Shown here piece by piece: positions 7,648-15,711 of a DNA stretch of 17,521 nucleotides (position 1 is the stretch's first letter; each line of letters opens with the position of its first letter). This DNA comes from Gammaproteobacteria bacterium. GTDB taxonomy: Bacteria; Pseudomonadota; Gammaproteobacteria; Steroidobacterales; Steroidobacteraceae. The translations under genes were made by a program, and so were the position numbers. A model generated the notes under the pieces. It was not told where the DNA came from, did not search any database, and worked only from the letters and a program-made list of their open reading frames with translations. The DNA lies in NCBI GenBank assembly GCA_020846815.1, contig JADLDF010000095.1, positions 1 through 17,521 of the forward strand, written 5' to 3'.

Positions 7648-8328
7648 TCAGGCGCGGCGCCGTCCGCCGCTGCGCGAGCCGGTGCGGGCGGTGCGCGGGC
7701 TGGCTGACTTGCGCTTGCCCGCAGTGCCACGCGCGGTCTTGCCGGCGGCCTCGCGGGTGTTCTTTCGGGTGTTCCTGCGAGTGCTCTTGCCAGCCGGCTT
7801 GTCGGCGGTCCGCCGGGCGCCCTGCTTCGCGGCCTGCTGCGTCGGCTTGGCGCGCGCCTCGGGCCGCTCGGGCGGCCAGAGCATCGTGCCGCGGCACTTG
7901 GGCGAGCCGCAGCGGCAGGCGAAGATTTCGTCGACGTTCTCGGGGTCGTCGGGCTCGCGGCCGATCTCGTAGTCGTAGCCGAGCTCCTCGCCCGGCTGGA
8001 TGGTGCGCGCCGCCTCGATCCACACGCGGCCCTTCTCGATGACCGACTCGCAGTTGCCGTCGCAGGAGTGGTTGATGAAGCGCGCGTCGTTGCCGCCGAC
8101 GCCGGCGTCGATCACGGTCTTCTTGTCGACGATGAACAGGAAGGTGTGGTTGTCGTTCGGATCGCTGTCCTCGTAGCGCTCGTCGGCCGCCTGGTGCGAG
8201 AGCCGCTCGCCGAGGTACTCGATGATGCGCGTGCCCTTGCGGATCCTGCGCGCGGCGAACACGCCGCGGCCGTGGATGCGGGAATTGCGGACTTTGATCA
8301 GGGGTTGCTTCGAGACGCTCGACGACAT
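7648..8328 (-). CDS. SET-domain protein lysine methyltransferase with basic Lys/Arg/Ala tail
   Basis: The product is 226 residues. Residues 10-122 are a SET domain: GRGVFA (20-25), NHSC (86-89, SAM and knot motif) and GYDYEI (117-122, with the catalytic-type Tyr). A post-SET zinc motif follows (Cys138, Cys140, Cys145, with Cys89), as in eukaryotic histone lysine methyltransferases. From about residue 152 the protein is a low-complexity tail rich in Lys, Arg, Ala and Thr, with degenerate NTR/KNTR and AGK repeats, similar in composition to histone H1 and bacterial H1-like proteins. Methyl transfer from SAM to a lysine is the family activity; the target is unknown. GGAG lies about ten bases before the ATG. 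It converges on the DUF11 gene with a 3-bp gap. Confidence 0.9.
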   Translation of the reverse strand: MSSSVSKQPLIKVRNSRIHGRGVFAARRIRKGTRIIEYLGERLSHQAADERYEDSDPNDNHTFLFIVDKKTVIDAGVGGNDARFINHSCDGNCESVIEKGRVWIEAARTIQPGEELGYDYEIGREPDDPENVDEIFACRCGSPKCRGTMLWPPERPEARAKPTQQAAKQGARRTADKPAGKSTRRNTRKNTREAAGKTARGTAGKRKSASPRTARTGSRSGGRRRA

Positions 8329-8406
8329 CGTGGGTTATCTCCGTGGGACCAAACTGAGGTTGGGGCTGGGGCCGAGGCCGGGAGCGACGCGCGATCCGCG
8401 TGCCGT

Positions 8407-9201
8407 TCAGACCGCCACGGGCGCGCGGATCGCGCCGTGGCTCTGGTAGTTGTGGAACTCGAAATCCTCGAACACGTAGTCGAACAGCGTCGGCGGACGC
8501 CGGTGGATCACGAGCTCGGGCAATGGATGGGGCTCGCGCGCGAGCTGCAGGTCCGCCTGCTCGAGATGGTTGAGGTAGAGGTGGCAGTCGCCGCCGGTCC
8601 AGACGAAGTCGCCGACGCCGAGATCGCACTGCTGCGCCAGCATGTGCGTCAGCAGCGCGTAGGAGGCGATGTTGAACGGCACGCCGAGGAAGACGTCGGC
8701 GCTGCGCTGATAGAGCTGGCAGGACAGCCGGCCGTCGGCGACGAAGAACTGGAACAGCGCGTGGCAGGGCATCAGCGCCATCTGCTCGAGCTCGCCGACG
8801 TTCCAGGCCGAGACCATGATGCGGCGCGAATCGGGACTCTCGCGCAGCTGGCGCAGCACCTCGGCGAGCTGGTCGATCTTGCGGCCGTCCGCGGCGCCCC
8901 AAGCGCGCCACTGGCGGCCGTAGACGGGGCCGAGCTCGCCGTTCTCGTCGGCCCACTCGTCCCAGATCGTGACGCCGTGCTCGCGCAGGTAGCGCGTGTT
9001 GGTGTCGCCGCGCAGGAACCAGAGCAGCTCATGGACCACGGACTTCTGGTGGATCTTCTTGGTCGTGACCAGCGGGAAACCTGCCGCCAGCGGGAAGCGC
9101 ATCTGGTGGCCGAAGATCGCCAGCGTGCCCGTGCCGGTGCGGTCGGCCTTGCGCACGCCGTGATGACGCACCTCGCGCAGCAGGTCGAGGTAGGCCTTCA
9201 T
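8407..9201 (-). CDS. thyA: Thymidylate synthase
   Basis: The enzyme methylates dUMP to dTMP using 5,10-methylenetetrahydrofolate, leaving dihydrofolate for FolA. At 264 residues it has the same length as E. coli ThyA and aligns along its whole length: [43 protein letters not shown], the nucleophile Cys146 in [20 protein letters not shown], and [18 protein letters not shown]. The start at 9201 gives the standard N terminus [11 protein letters not shown]. Directly upstream is a decayed copy of this gene's own first ~26 codons, whose stop overlaps this ATG (ATGA). Gene order lgt-thyA is the usual one in Gammaproteobacteria. Confidence 0.98.
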   Translation of the reverse strand: MKAYLDLLREVRHHGVRKADRTGTGTLAIFGHQMRFPLAAGFPLVTTKKIHQKSVVHELLWFLRGDTNTRYLREHGVTIWDEWADENGELGPVYGRQWRAWGAADGRKIDQLAEVLRQLRESPDSRRIMVSAWNVGELEQMALMPCHALFQFFVADGRLSCQLYQRSADVFLGVPFNIASYALLTHMLAQQCDLGVGDFVWTGGDCHLYLNHLEQADLQLAREPHPLPELVIHRRPPTLFDYVFEDFEFHNYQSHGAIRAPVAV

Positions 9202-9287
9202 CGTGCGCCCATGCCCATGCTGGTGCGGCCGGCCTTGCAAAGACCCCGGTGATGCATTTCGCGCAGCAGGTCGGGATAGACCTTCAT
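9198..9287 (-). pseudogene. Relic duplicate of the thyA 5' end, a 29-codon ORF between lgt and thyA
   Basis: The ATG at 9287 opens a 29-residue frame that begins [19 protein letters not shown], against [19 protein letters not shown] for ThyA. Aligned without gaps from the two ATGs, 61 of the first 78 bases match by hand count, and 14 of the 17 differences are transitions, so this is an aged tandem duplication with an 86-bp period. Its start overlaps the lgt stop (ATGA, 9287-9284) and its stop overlaps the thyA start (ATGA, 9201-9198). The peptide stops long before any catalytic residue of ThyA, so it cannot be an enzyme. It may now pass translation from lgt to thyA. Confidence 0.8.
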
Positions 9288-10126
9288 CGCACACCCGCTC
9301 CGGCCGCGCGACCGACGGCCTCGCCCGCCCCGGCGGCGACGTAGTTACCCGAGGGCTCGTTGCGGCGGTAGGCGATCGCCAGCATCGCGAGGCCGCCGAA
9401 CAGCATGGGCGAGGTCAGCACCATGCCCAGGGTCAGCCAGCCGCCGGCGAGATAGCCGATGTGCGCATCCGGGACGCGCCAGAACTCCACCAGGATGCGC
9501 GCCGCGCCGTAGATCGCCAGGAACAGCCCGGAGGGCGCGAGCCGCGGCCGCGGCCGCAACGTGAACCACCACATCACCGCGAACATCAGCAGGCCCTCGA
9601 GCGTCGCCTCGTAGAGCTGGGTGGCGTGCCGCACCTCGCCGTCGACCCGGAAGCCCCAGGCCACGTCGGTGGGCTTGCCCCAGAGCTCCGAGTTGATGAA
9701 GTTGGCGACGCGCACCGCGAAGATGCCGATGCCGGGGATCGGCGCGATGAAATCGAACACGTCGGCGATGCGCCGCCCGCGCCGCACCGCGAAGATCGCG
9801 ACCGCGACCAGCACGCCGATCAGGCCGCCGTGGAAGGACATGCCGCCGTCCCAGATCTTGATCGGGTACAGGAGGTCCGCGGCCCAGTACTGCAGCCCGT
9901 AGAACAGCACGTAGCCGATGCGCCCGCCGAGGATCACGCCGAGCATGCCGAAGAAGATCACGTCGTCGACGTCGATGGCTTTCCAGCTCGACTCCGGCCG
10001 TTCGGCGCGGCGCCGCCCGAGCCACCAGGCCGCGGCGAAACCCACGAGGTACATGATCCCGTACCAGTGCACCTTGACGGGCCCGATGGCGATGGCGATG
10101 GGGTCGAAACCGGGGTACTGGATCAT
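9284..10126 (-). CDS. lgt: Prolipoprotein diacylglyceryl transferase
   Basis: This inner-membrane enzyme moves diacylglycerol from phosphatidylglycerol to the lipobox cysteine of prolipoproteins, the first step of lipoprotein maturation. The 280-residue product has several hydrophobic helices and the family motifs [10 protein letters not shown] (21-30), [11 protein letters not shown] (67-77), the essential His in MSFHGGLIG (His99), and [13 protein letters not shown] (138-150). The last matches the Lgt signature GRxxNFxNxE with Arg139 and Asn142, except that Val138 stands where Gly is usual. The ATG at 10126 has no ribosome site but has a TAGAAT hexamer six bases upstream, as for a leaderless message. 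The stop overlaps the ATG of the thyA relic. Confidence 0.96.
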   Translation of the reverse strand: MIQYPGFDPIAIAIGPVKVHWYGIMYLVGFAAAWWLGRRRAERPESSWKAIDVDDVIFFGMLGVILGGRIGYVLFYGLQYWAADLLYPIKIWDGGMSFHGGLIGVLVAVAIFAVRRGRRIADVFDFIAPIPGIGIFAVRVANFINSELWGKPTDVAWGFRVDGEVRHATQLYEATLEGLLMFAVMWWFTLRPRPRLAPSGLFLAIYGAARILVEFWRVPDAHIGYLAGGWLTLGMVLTSPMLFGGLAMLAIAYRRNEPSGNYVAAGAGEAVGRAAGAGVR

Positions 10127-10132
10127 CGTGGG

Positions 10133-10138
10133 ATTCTA
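10133..10138 (-). promoter_or_regulatory. Possible -10 element for lgt, leaderless spacing
   Basis: Read on the minus strand the hexamer is TAGAAT, five of six matches to TATAAT, ending six bases before the lgt ATG. No Shine-Dalgarno sequence fits in between and no convincing -35 box is seen. Confidence 0.3.
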
Positions 10139-10164
10139 AACGGTCGGGCCGCGCCGGCGGTGGC

Positions 10165-11391
10165 TCAGTCGCGCGTGACCCGGCAGAAGAAAGCCTTCAG
10201 GTAGCGCGTCTCGGGAATGGCCGGGTGCACCGGGTGGTCGGGGGACTGGCCGCCGGCCTGCAGCAACTGGACGAAGCGGTCGACGTGGCGGGCCGAGGCC
10301 TGGATCGCACCGAGCAGGTCGTCGGCACCGAGGTGCCAGGAACACGAGCAGGACACCAGCAGCGCGTCGCGCTCGAGCAGCCGCAGCGCGAGCTGGTTGA
10401 GCTTGCGATAGGCCGCGAGGCCCTGCGGGAACTCCTTGCGGCGCTTGATGAAGGCCGGCGGATCGACGATCACCGCATCGTAGCGCGCGCCCGCGGCGGC
10501 GAGCGCCGCTAGCACCTCGAAGGCGTCGCCGCGGCGCAGCTCGACCTCGAAGCCGTTGCGGCGGGCATTGGCGGCGGCATGGTCGAGCGCGGCCTGCGAG
10601 CTGTCGACGCAGGTGGCCGTGGCAGCGCCCGCACCCAGCGCCGTGACCGCCCAGGCCCCGGCGTAGCTGCAGACGTCGAGCACGCGCGCACCGCGCGCCA
10701 GGAAGCGCGGCAGCGCGGCGCGGTTGGCTACCTGGTCGTAGAACCAGCCGGTCTTCTGCCCGGCCGCGAGCGACGCCGCATAGTGCAGCGGCCGACCGTC
10801 GGCGAGCGTCTCGACGACCTCGATCTCGGCCGGCGCCTCGCCCCAGCGGACCTCGAAGCGCGGCTCGAGACCTTCGAGCGAGCGAGCGCCGGAATCGTTC
10901 TTCCAGACAAACACCCGCGGATCGAGCACCTCGCGCACCGCCTGCTCGACCAGCGGCGCGAGGCGCTGCATGCCGAGGGTCGCGATCTGGCCGACGACGA
11001 CGTCGCCGAAGCGGTCGAGCACCAGCCCCGGCAGGCCGTCGGATTCACCGTAGACCCAGCGCCAGTACGGCCGTGGATGGATCCGCTCGCGCAGCGCCCG
11101 CGCACGCTGCAGCCGCTGCACGAGCAGCCGGCCATCGACCGGCTGCGCGGCCATGCGCGAGACGATGCGCGCGGTGATCAACGTGGCCGGGTTCACATAG
11201 CCATGGCCGACGAACTGGCCGCGGCCATCGAGCACCTGCACGAGACTGCCGGGCTCGAAGCCGCTGAGCGGCGTCGCCGCAGTGTCGACCTCGTTGCTGA
11301 ACACCCAGAGATGGCCCGCGCGCAGCCGACGGTCCTCGCCGTGCTTGAGCTTCAGGGTCGGCAGCGACACTTCGGGCGCGACGGTGGACAA
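10165..11391 (-). CDS. rlmI: Class I SAM-dependent rRNA methyltransferase, RlmI type
   Basis: The product resembles RlmI, which makes m5C1962 in 23S rRNA. It has a PUA-like RNA-binding N terminus (about 10-85, [10 protein letters not shown]), a middle domain, and a Rossmann methyltransferase domain from about 205: [10 protein letters not shown] (211-220), the SAM loop [13 protein letters not shown] (237-249), VDPPAF (309-314) and the Cys motif SCSCS (347-351). From the TTG at 11391 it is 408 residues. That TTG has no clear ribosome site; GTG at 11370 ([11 protein letters not shown]) is an equally good start and gives a more usual N terminus. RlmI is the closest named member; a related unspecific rRNA methyltransferase cannot be excluded. 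It is divergent from the DUF255 gene and 38 bp upstream of lgt. Confidence 0.9.
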   Translation of the reverse strand: MSTVAPEVSLPTLKLKHGEDRRLRAGHLWVFSNEVDTAATPLSGFEPGSLVQVLDGRGQFVGHGYVNPATLITARIVSRMAAQPVDGRLLVQRLQRARALRERIHPRPYWRWVYGESDGLPGLVLDRFGDVVVGQIATLGMQRLAPLVEQAVREVLDPRVFVWKNDSGARSLEGLEPRFEVRWGEAPAEIEVVETLADGRPLHYAASLAAGQKTGWFYDQVANRAALPRFLARGARVLDVCSYAGAWAVTALGAGAATATCVDSSQAALDHAAANARRNGFEVELRRGDAFEVLAALAAAGARYDAVIVDPPAFIKRRKEFPQGLAAYRKLNQLALRLLERDALLVSCSCSWHLGADDLLGAIQASARHVDRFVQLLQAGGQSPDHPVHPAIPETRYLKAFFCRVTRD

Positions 11392-11411
11392 AGGGACACC
11401 GGAGGATGGGC

Positions 11412-11417
11412 TATAGT
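11412..11417 (+). promoter_or_regulatory. Candidate -10 element for the DUF255 gene
   Basis: TATAGT matches TATAAT at five of six positions in an otherwise GC-rich gap between divergent genes. It would give a leader of roughly 30 bases before the GTG at 11455. The only -35-like hexamer, TGGACA at 11385-11390, is 21 bases away, longer than usual. Confidence 0.35.
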
Positions 11418-11454
11418 GGGGCTGCGCATTCTACTCGAACGGAAGCGGGTGCCA

Positions 11455-13560
11455 GTGTCAGTGCCGAACCGGCTCGCGGGCGAGACCAGCCCCTATCTCC
11501 TGCAGCACGCCACGAACCCCGTGGACTGGTATCCCTGGGGCGCGGAGGCACTCGAGCGCGCGCGCGCAACGGCCAAGCCGATCCTGCTCTCGATCGGCTA
11601 CTCCGCCTGCCACTGGTGCCACGTCATGGCGCACGAGTCCTTCGAGGACGAGGCAACTGCGGCGCTGATGAACGAGCTGTTCGTCAACGTGAAGGTGGAC
11701 CGCGAGGAGCGGCCCGACCTCGACCGCATCTACCAGCTCGCACACCAGCTGCTGACCCAGCGCAGCGGCGGCTGGCCGTTGACCATGTTCCTGACCCCCG
11801 GCGACCAGCTGCCGTTCTTCGGCGGCACCTATTTCCCGAAAGAAGCGCGTCACGGCCTGCCGGCATTCCGCGAGATCCTGCGGCGCGTGGCGCAGTACCA
11901 CCGCGAGCGCGGTGCCGAGATCGGCGAGCAGAACGCGGCACTCGGCCAGGCGCTCGCCGACATCGCGCCGCCGCCCGCCGATCGCGGCCAGCGGCTCGAC
12001 GAGCAGCCGCTGCGGCAGGCACGCCGCCAGCTCGAAGCGAGCTTCGACCGCGACTTCGGCGGCTTCGGCGGCGCGCCCAAGTTCCCATCGGCGCCGACCC
12101 TCGAGCGGCTGCTGCGCGACTGGCACGCGACCGCCGGCGACGCCGAGCCCGACCTGCAGGCGCTCTACATGGCGACGCTGACGCTGACGCGCATGGCCGA
12201 GGGCGGTCTCTACGACCAGCTCGGCGGCGGCTTCTGCCGCTATTCGGTCGACGCCTGGTGGATGATCCCGCACTTCGAGAAGATGCTGTACGACAACGGC
12301 TCGCTGCTCGCGGTCTATGCGCAGGCCGCGGTCGCGACCGGCGAGCCGCTGTTCGCGAAGGTGGCCGGCGAGACCGCCGACTGGATGATCCGCGACCTGC
12401 AGCTCCCCGACGGCGGCTTCGCCTCGAGCTTCGACGCCGACTCCGAAGGCCACGAGGGCCGCTTCTATGTCTGGCAGCGCGACGAGATCCGCGCGGCGCT
12501 GCCCGCAGACGACCATGCCGTGTTCGCCGCGCGCTTCGGCCTCGACCGCGAGCCGAACTTCGAGTCGCAGGCCTGGCACCTGCATGCCTTTCGTTCGATC
12601 GACGAGGCCGCGGCGCAGGCCGGCCTCGATCCCGCCGACGCGGCGCGCCGCCTCGACGCCGCGCGCAGAGTCCTGCTGCGCCGACGGGGCACACGCCCCT
12701 GGCCCGCCCGCGACGACAAGGTGCTGACGAGCTGGAACGCTCTCGCGATCCGCGGCCTCGCCCGCGCCGCACGCGCGCTCGGCCGGCCCGATCTGGCCGA
12801 GGCCGCGACCCGCGCGCTCGACTTCGTCCGCTCCGAGCTGTGGCAGGGCGGCCGGCTGCTCGCGACCGCGCGCGACGGCCGCGCACAGCTCCCCGCCTAT
12901 CTCGACGACTACGCCTTCATGGCCGACGCCGTGCTCGAGCTCGCGCAGGCCCGCTGGCGCGATGGCGAGATCGAGTTCGCTGGCGAGCTCATGGACGCGC
13001 TGCTCGCGCATTTCGAGGATCGCGACGGCGGCGGCTTTTTCTTCACCGCCGACGACCACGAGACGCTGTTCCATCGCAGCAAGGGCTTCGGCGACGAGGC
13101 CACGCCCTCCGGCAACGGCGTCGCCGCATTCGTGCTGCAACGGCTCGGCTGGCTGCTCGGCGAGCCGCACTGGCTCGGAGCCGCCGAGCGCACGCTGCAG
13201 GCCGCGTGGCCGGCGCTCGCAAAGTGGCCGCATGCGCACACCACGATGCTCACGGCACTCGAGGAGTATCTGCATCCGCCTCAGACCGTGATCCTGCGCG
13301 GCGAGGCCGCGTCGATCGCGCACTGGCGCGCTGAGCTCGACCGGCTGTACGCGCCGCGGCGCATGCTGCTGGCGATTCCGGCGGATGCCCAGAGGCTGCC
13401 CGCTGCGCTCGCCGCCAAGACGGCGCCCACCTGGCACGGCATTCCCGCGCTCGCCTACCTCTGCGAAGGCAGCAGCTGCTCGGCGGCGATCGACTCGCTG
13501 CCCGAGCTGGTGCAGCGGCTGCGGTTGCAGCTCGACGAACCCGCGGGTGGAGCGACCTGA
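11455..13560 (+). CDS. DUF255/YyaL family thioredoxin-fold protein
   Basis: The 701-residue product belongs to the family of B. subtilis YyaL and mammalian SPATA20. The N-terminal ~165 residues are a thioredoxin-like DUF255 domain: the conserved opening [21 protein letters not shown], the redox-type pair Cys52-His-Trp-Cys55 in [10 protein letters not shown], then [12 protein letters not shown] and [11 protein letters not shown]. The remainder is an alpha/alpha-barrel of the six-hairpin glycosidase type ([45 protein letters not shown]). A second Cys pair, Cys670 and Cys675, lies near the C terminus, as in other members. The biochemical role of the family is not settled. Three in-frame GTGs (11449, 11455, 11461) are possible; 11455 fits best with GGAAG at 11441-11445. 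GPx follows 42 bp later. Confidence 0.92.
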   Translation: MSVPNRLAGETSPYLLQHATNPVDWYPWGAEALERARATAKPILLSIGYSACHWCHVMAHESFEDEATAALMNELFVNVKVDREERPDLDRIYQLAHQLLTQRSGGWPLTMFLTPGDQLPFFGGTYFPKEARHGLPAFREILRRVAQYHRERGAEIGEQNAALGQALADIAPPPADRGQRLDEQPLRQARRQLEASFDRDFGGFGGAPKFPSAPTLERLLRDWHATAGDAEPDLQALYMATLTLTRMAEGGLYDQLGGGFCRYSVDAWWMIPHFEKMLYDNGSLLAVYAQAAVATGEPLFAKVAGETADWMIRDLQLPDGGFASSFDADSEGHEGRFYVWQRDEIRAALPADDHAVFAARFGLDREPNFESQAWHLHAFRSIDEAAAQAGLDPADAARRLDAARRVLLRRRGTRPWPARDDKVLTSWNALAIRGLARAARALGRPDLAEAATRALDFVRSELWQGGRLLATARDGRAQLPAYLDDYAFMADAVLELAQARWRDGEIEFAGELMDALLAHFEDRDGGGFFFTADDHETLFHRSKGFGDEATPSGNGVAAFVLQRLGWLLGEPHWLGAAERTLQAAWPALAKWPHAHTTMLTALEEYLHPPQTVILRGEAASIAHWRAELDRLYAPRRMLLAIPADAQRLPAALAAKTAPTWHGIPALAYLCEGSSCSAAIDSLPELVQRLRLQLDEPAGGAT

Positions 13561-13602
13561 CGCGTCGCCTTCCCGGCCGACGATAGCCACGGTGGAGGAC
13601 CC

Positions 13603-14085
13603 ATGCCCAACGTCCACGACTTCAGCGCCCGCAGCATCGACGGCCAGGAACGCTCGCTGGCCGACTTCGCGGGCAAGGTCCTGCTGATCGTCAACGTCGC
13701 CAGCAAATGCGGCTTCACGCCGCAGTACACCGGCCTCGAGGCGCTGCACCGCAAGCTCGGGGACCGCGGCTTCGCGGTGCTCGGCTTTCCCTGCGACCAG
13801 TTCGGCCACCAGGAGCCGGGCAACGAGGTCGAAATCCGCGACTTCTGCAAGCTGACCTACGACGTCAGCTTCCCGATGTTCGCCAAGATCGAGGTCAACG
13901 GCGACGGCGCCCACCCGCTGTACCGGCACCTGAAGTCCCAGGCGAAAGGCATTCTCGGCACCGAGGCGATCAAGTGGAACTTCACCAAGTTCCTGGTCGA
14001 CCGCGATGGCAAGGTGCTGCGCCGCTATGCGCCGAACGACACGCCCGAGAGCCTCGAGAAGAACGTCGCCGCGACGCTCGAATAA
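13603..14085 (+). CDS. Glutathione peroxidase family, probably thioredoxin-dependent
   Basis: The 160-residue product reduces hydrogen peroxide and organic hydroperoxides. It has the family blocks NVASKCGFTPQY with peroxidatic Cys36 (Cys instead of selenocysteine), FPCDQFGHQEPG with Gln70, and KWNFTKFLVD with the active-site Trp and Asn. A further cysteine, Cys82 in FCKLTYDVSF, is at the place of the resolving cysteine in two-Cys enzymes, which use thioredoxin rather than glutathione; that preference is inferred. No signal peptide is present, so it is cytoplasmic. GGAGG at 13594-13598 supports the ATG. It follows the DUF255 protein, itself thioredoxin-like, and may share its transcript. Confidence 0.94.
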   Translation: MPNVHDFSARSIDGQERSLADFAGKVLLIVNVASKCGFTPQYTGLEALHRKLGDRGFAVLGFPCDQFGHQEPGNEVEIRDFCKLTYDVSFPMFAKIEVNGDGAHPLYRHLKSQAKGILGTEAIKWNFTKFLVDRDGKVLRRYAPNDTPESLEKNVAATLE

Positions 14086-14124
14086 AGGCGGGTCAGCGAG
14101 GACTCGTTGGAGGCGCGACTACCG

Positions 14125-14233
14125 CTACTTCTTCGCTGTTTCAATGCGCTTGCGGATGCGCTGCATGGCAATCTCGAGCGGTTGCATGTCTTTCTGGAAT
14201 GTGGTCCACATGGAGTTCAGGACTCTTGCCCAT
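14125..14233 (-). pseudogene. Possible remnant of a HEPN (DUF86) toxin gene
   Basis: The 147-bp gap between the peroxidase and the MNT gene lies where an MNT gene is normally followed by its HEPN partner of about 110 codons. Here there is room for only a scrap. One frame (14211-14125) reads MWTTFQKDMQPLEIAMQRI, which resembles the C terminus of DUF86 proteins. The overlapping frame from the ATG at 14233, joined to the MNT stop as TGATG, reads MGKSPELHVDHI, which resembles a DUF86 N terminus. Both cannot be genuine homology over the same bases, so only a weak remnant call is justified. Confidence 0.3.
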
Positions 14234-14607
14234 CAGAAGACGCGTTCCGCTTCGGCCAGTACCCGATCTCGAATGGCAGGGTCCAGACCTTCGCGCATCA
14301 CGACGTCGACACGGTGACCCAGGCGCTGTTCGAGCAGATCCTTGAGCGAGAGCAGATCGATCAGACTGAAAGCGCTGCCTGCCTTGACGTCGATCAGAAG
14401 ATCGATATCGCTTCCAGCATGTGCTTCGTCACGGACCAGTGATCCGAACAGCGAGATCGATTTGATCCCGCGCTCACGAAGCACTTTCTTGAGTGCGAGA
14501 ATTCTTGCAAGAACATCGGCGCTGGCAGGCGTTGCAGGTTGCGGAGATCTGGCAGACGCAGCATCTCGTGTCAAGAGCAGCAACGAAGCAAGCCGCGCGC
14601 CGTGCAT
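14233..14607 (-). CDS. Minimal nucleotidyltransferase (MNT/MntA-type antitoxin)
   Basis: The 124-residue product has the MNT signature: SLFGSLVRDE followed by SDIDLLID, that is GS-x10-DxD with the metal-binding Asp pair, and a later VDVVMREGLDPAIRDRVL segment typical of MntA proteins. In MNT-HEPN pairs this enzyme AMPylates and silences the HEPN RNase toxin. No intact HEPN gene is present here. The first ~33 residues, before the usual MNT start, are an odd Ala/Ser/Leu-rich extension; the start at 14607 has only a weak GAGAG in front and lies six bases after the exonuclease stop. GC over 14101-14580 is about 57% against about 70% nearby, which suggests acquisition. The fold call is firm; antitoxin function is inferred. 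Confidence 0.85.
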   Translation of the reverse strand: MHGARLASLLLLTRDAASARSPQPATPASADVLARILALKKVLRERGIKSISLFGSLVRDEAHAGSDIDLLIDVKAGSAFSLIDLLSLKDLLEQRLGHRVDVVMREGLDPAIRDRVLAEAERVF

Positions 14608-14613
14608 AGTCTC

Positions 14614-15711
14614 TCAAAGCATGCGCTTGCGGCGCACACCTGGCCGCTGAGAGAAGCGCACCGTGGCATCGAGCACCTCGACCTCGATCTCGACGCCGCG
14701 GCCGCCGTAGATCTCCTGTTTGAGCCAGGCGGCCTCTTCGACCGCCGCGTCGCGCCCGACGGCCACGATGTGCCAGCAGCGCCGGGGCGCGTCCCAGCGG
14801 TAGCCGCGGGCGCGCAGCGCGTCCTTGGTCTCGAACGACGAGTTCGTCGCCCAGAGCCGCAGGCGCGATTCGGCTGCGCTGCGCAGCAGCGCGCCGAGCC
14901 CAGTGCCGCCGCTGACGGGCAGCGGCCGCGACAGCACTTCGAGCAGTGCGCGGCAGTCGATTTCACTGCGATGGCCTTCAAAGAAGAAGCCTTGCTGGAT
15001 CGCGAGGTACTGCAGCTTCGCGCCGGAATACCCTTCGGCCTCCCAGGCGACGTCGGCGACGGAGCAGGCCCAGCGCCGCGTCTCGAACTGCGGCATGCGT
15101 CGCTCGAGCAGCGGCCGGTCGAAGCCGGCGTTGTGGGCGATCACCCACTGCACGCCCTCGAGCATCGCGGCGACCCGCGCATCGTCGAGCCGCTGTCCCG
15201 CGACCATCCCATCGGTGATGCCGTGGACCGCGGTCGATTCGGGCGGGATCGGCCGGCCGGGATCCTCGAGACCGTCGTAGACGTCGACGATGCGCAGCAC
15301 CGTACCGCTCGCGGCGTCGTATTCGAAGACGAGCACTGCGAGCTCGATCACCGCGTCCTGGGTCAGGTCGGTGCCGGTGGTCTCGGTGTCGATGATCGCG
15401 GCGCGCTCGACCTGCGCGCCGGCAGCCGGTGACGCATAGACGTCGTGCGGCAGGAAGCGCCGCAGCACACGATAGTCGGGCGAGGCTTCGAGCAGAGCCG
15501 CTGCCTGCGCCAAGGACACAGCCGATTGGGGGGCAAGGGGCGGCTCGGCAGTCGAGGTCGCTGACCCGGAGGATGTGTCGACACCATCACGTTCCGGCGC
15601 CGGTGGCTCGCCCGCCGTAGTGGCCTGTCGCGACGGCGTGGCGGGCGGTCGAGAGTCCGCCGGCGCATCGAGGCCCTGCAGGCCGAGCTGGCGCGGATCC
15701 TGCGGCTTCAT
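14614..15711 (-). CDS. DnaQ-like 3'-5' exonuclease with extra C-terminal domain
   Basis: The 365-residue product has a DEDDh exonuclease domain at about 103-262: Asp108 and Glu110 in IIDTETTGTD, Asp198 in IAHNAGFDRPLLE, and His247 and Asp252 in GHRSEID. These residues bind the two catalytic metals. Residues about 14-64 are a Pro/Ser/Thr/Ala-rich, probably disordered stretch. The C-terminal ~80 residues form a separate small domain (LWATNSSFETKDALRARGYRWD, then RCWHI) that looks like the DUF5710-type module of plasmid primases, perhaps nucleic-acid binding. Annotation pipelines would name it a DNA polymerase III epsilon-like protein, but it is not the replicative proofreader DnaQ with its polymerase-binding tail. 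Its start overlaps the stop of the upstream oxidase gene (ATGA). Confidence 0.88.
   Translation of the reverse strand: MKPQDPRQLGLQGLDAPADSRPPATPSRQATTAGEPPAPERDGVDTSSGSATSTAEPPLAPQSAVSLAQAAALLEASPDYRVLRRFLPHDVYASPAAGAQVERAAIIDTETTGTDLTQDAVIELAVLVFEYDAASGTVLRIVDVYDGLEDPGRPIPPESTAVHGITDGMVAGQRLDDARVAAMLEGVQWVIAHNAGFDRPLLERRMPQFETRRWACSVADVAWEAEGYSGAKLQYLAIQQGFFFEGHRSEIDCRALLEVLSRPLPVSGGTGLGALLRSAAESRLRLWATNSSFETKDALRARGYRWDAPRRCWHIVAVGRDAAVEEAAWLKQEIYGGRGVEIEVEVLDATVRFSQRPGVRRKRML

Noticed and set aside
7741..7800. Short repeats in the SET gene as a possible CRISPR-like or VNTR array
   Set aside because: The units are degenerate, about 12-18 bp without spacers, and fall in the coding frame of the basic tail.
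8068..9252. Long plus-strand frame opposite thyA and the SET gene
   Set aside because: It is the mirror of two confidently identified minus-strand genes; its translation has no recognisable domain.
10084..10104. Repeated GATGGC units near the lgt start
   Set aside because: They encode the Ile-Ala-Ile-Ala-Ile-Gly run of the Lgt N terminus and are explained by the protein sequence.
11458..13929. An 823-codon minus-strand frame opposite the DUF255 and peroxidase genes
   Set aside because: Both plus-strand genes are clear family members along their full length, and the antisense translation is low-complexity.
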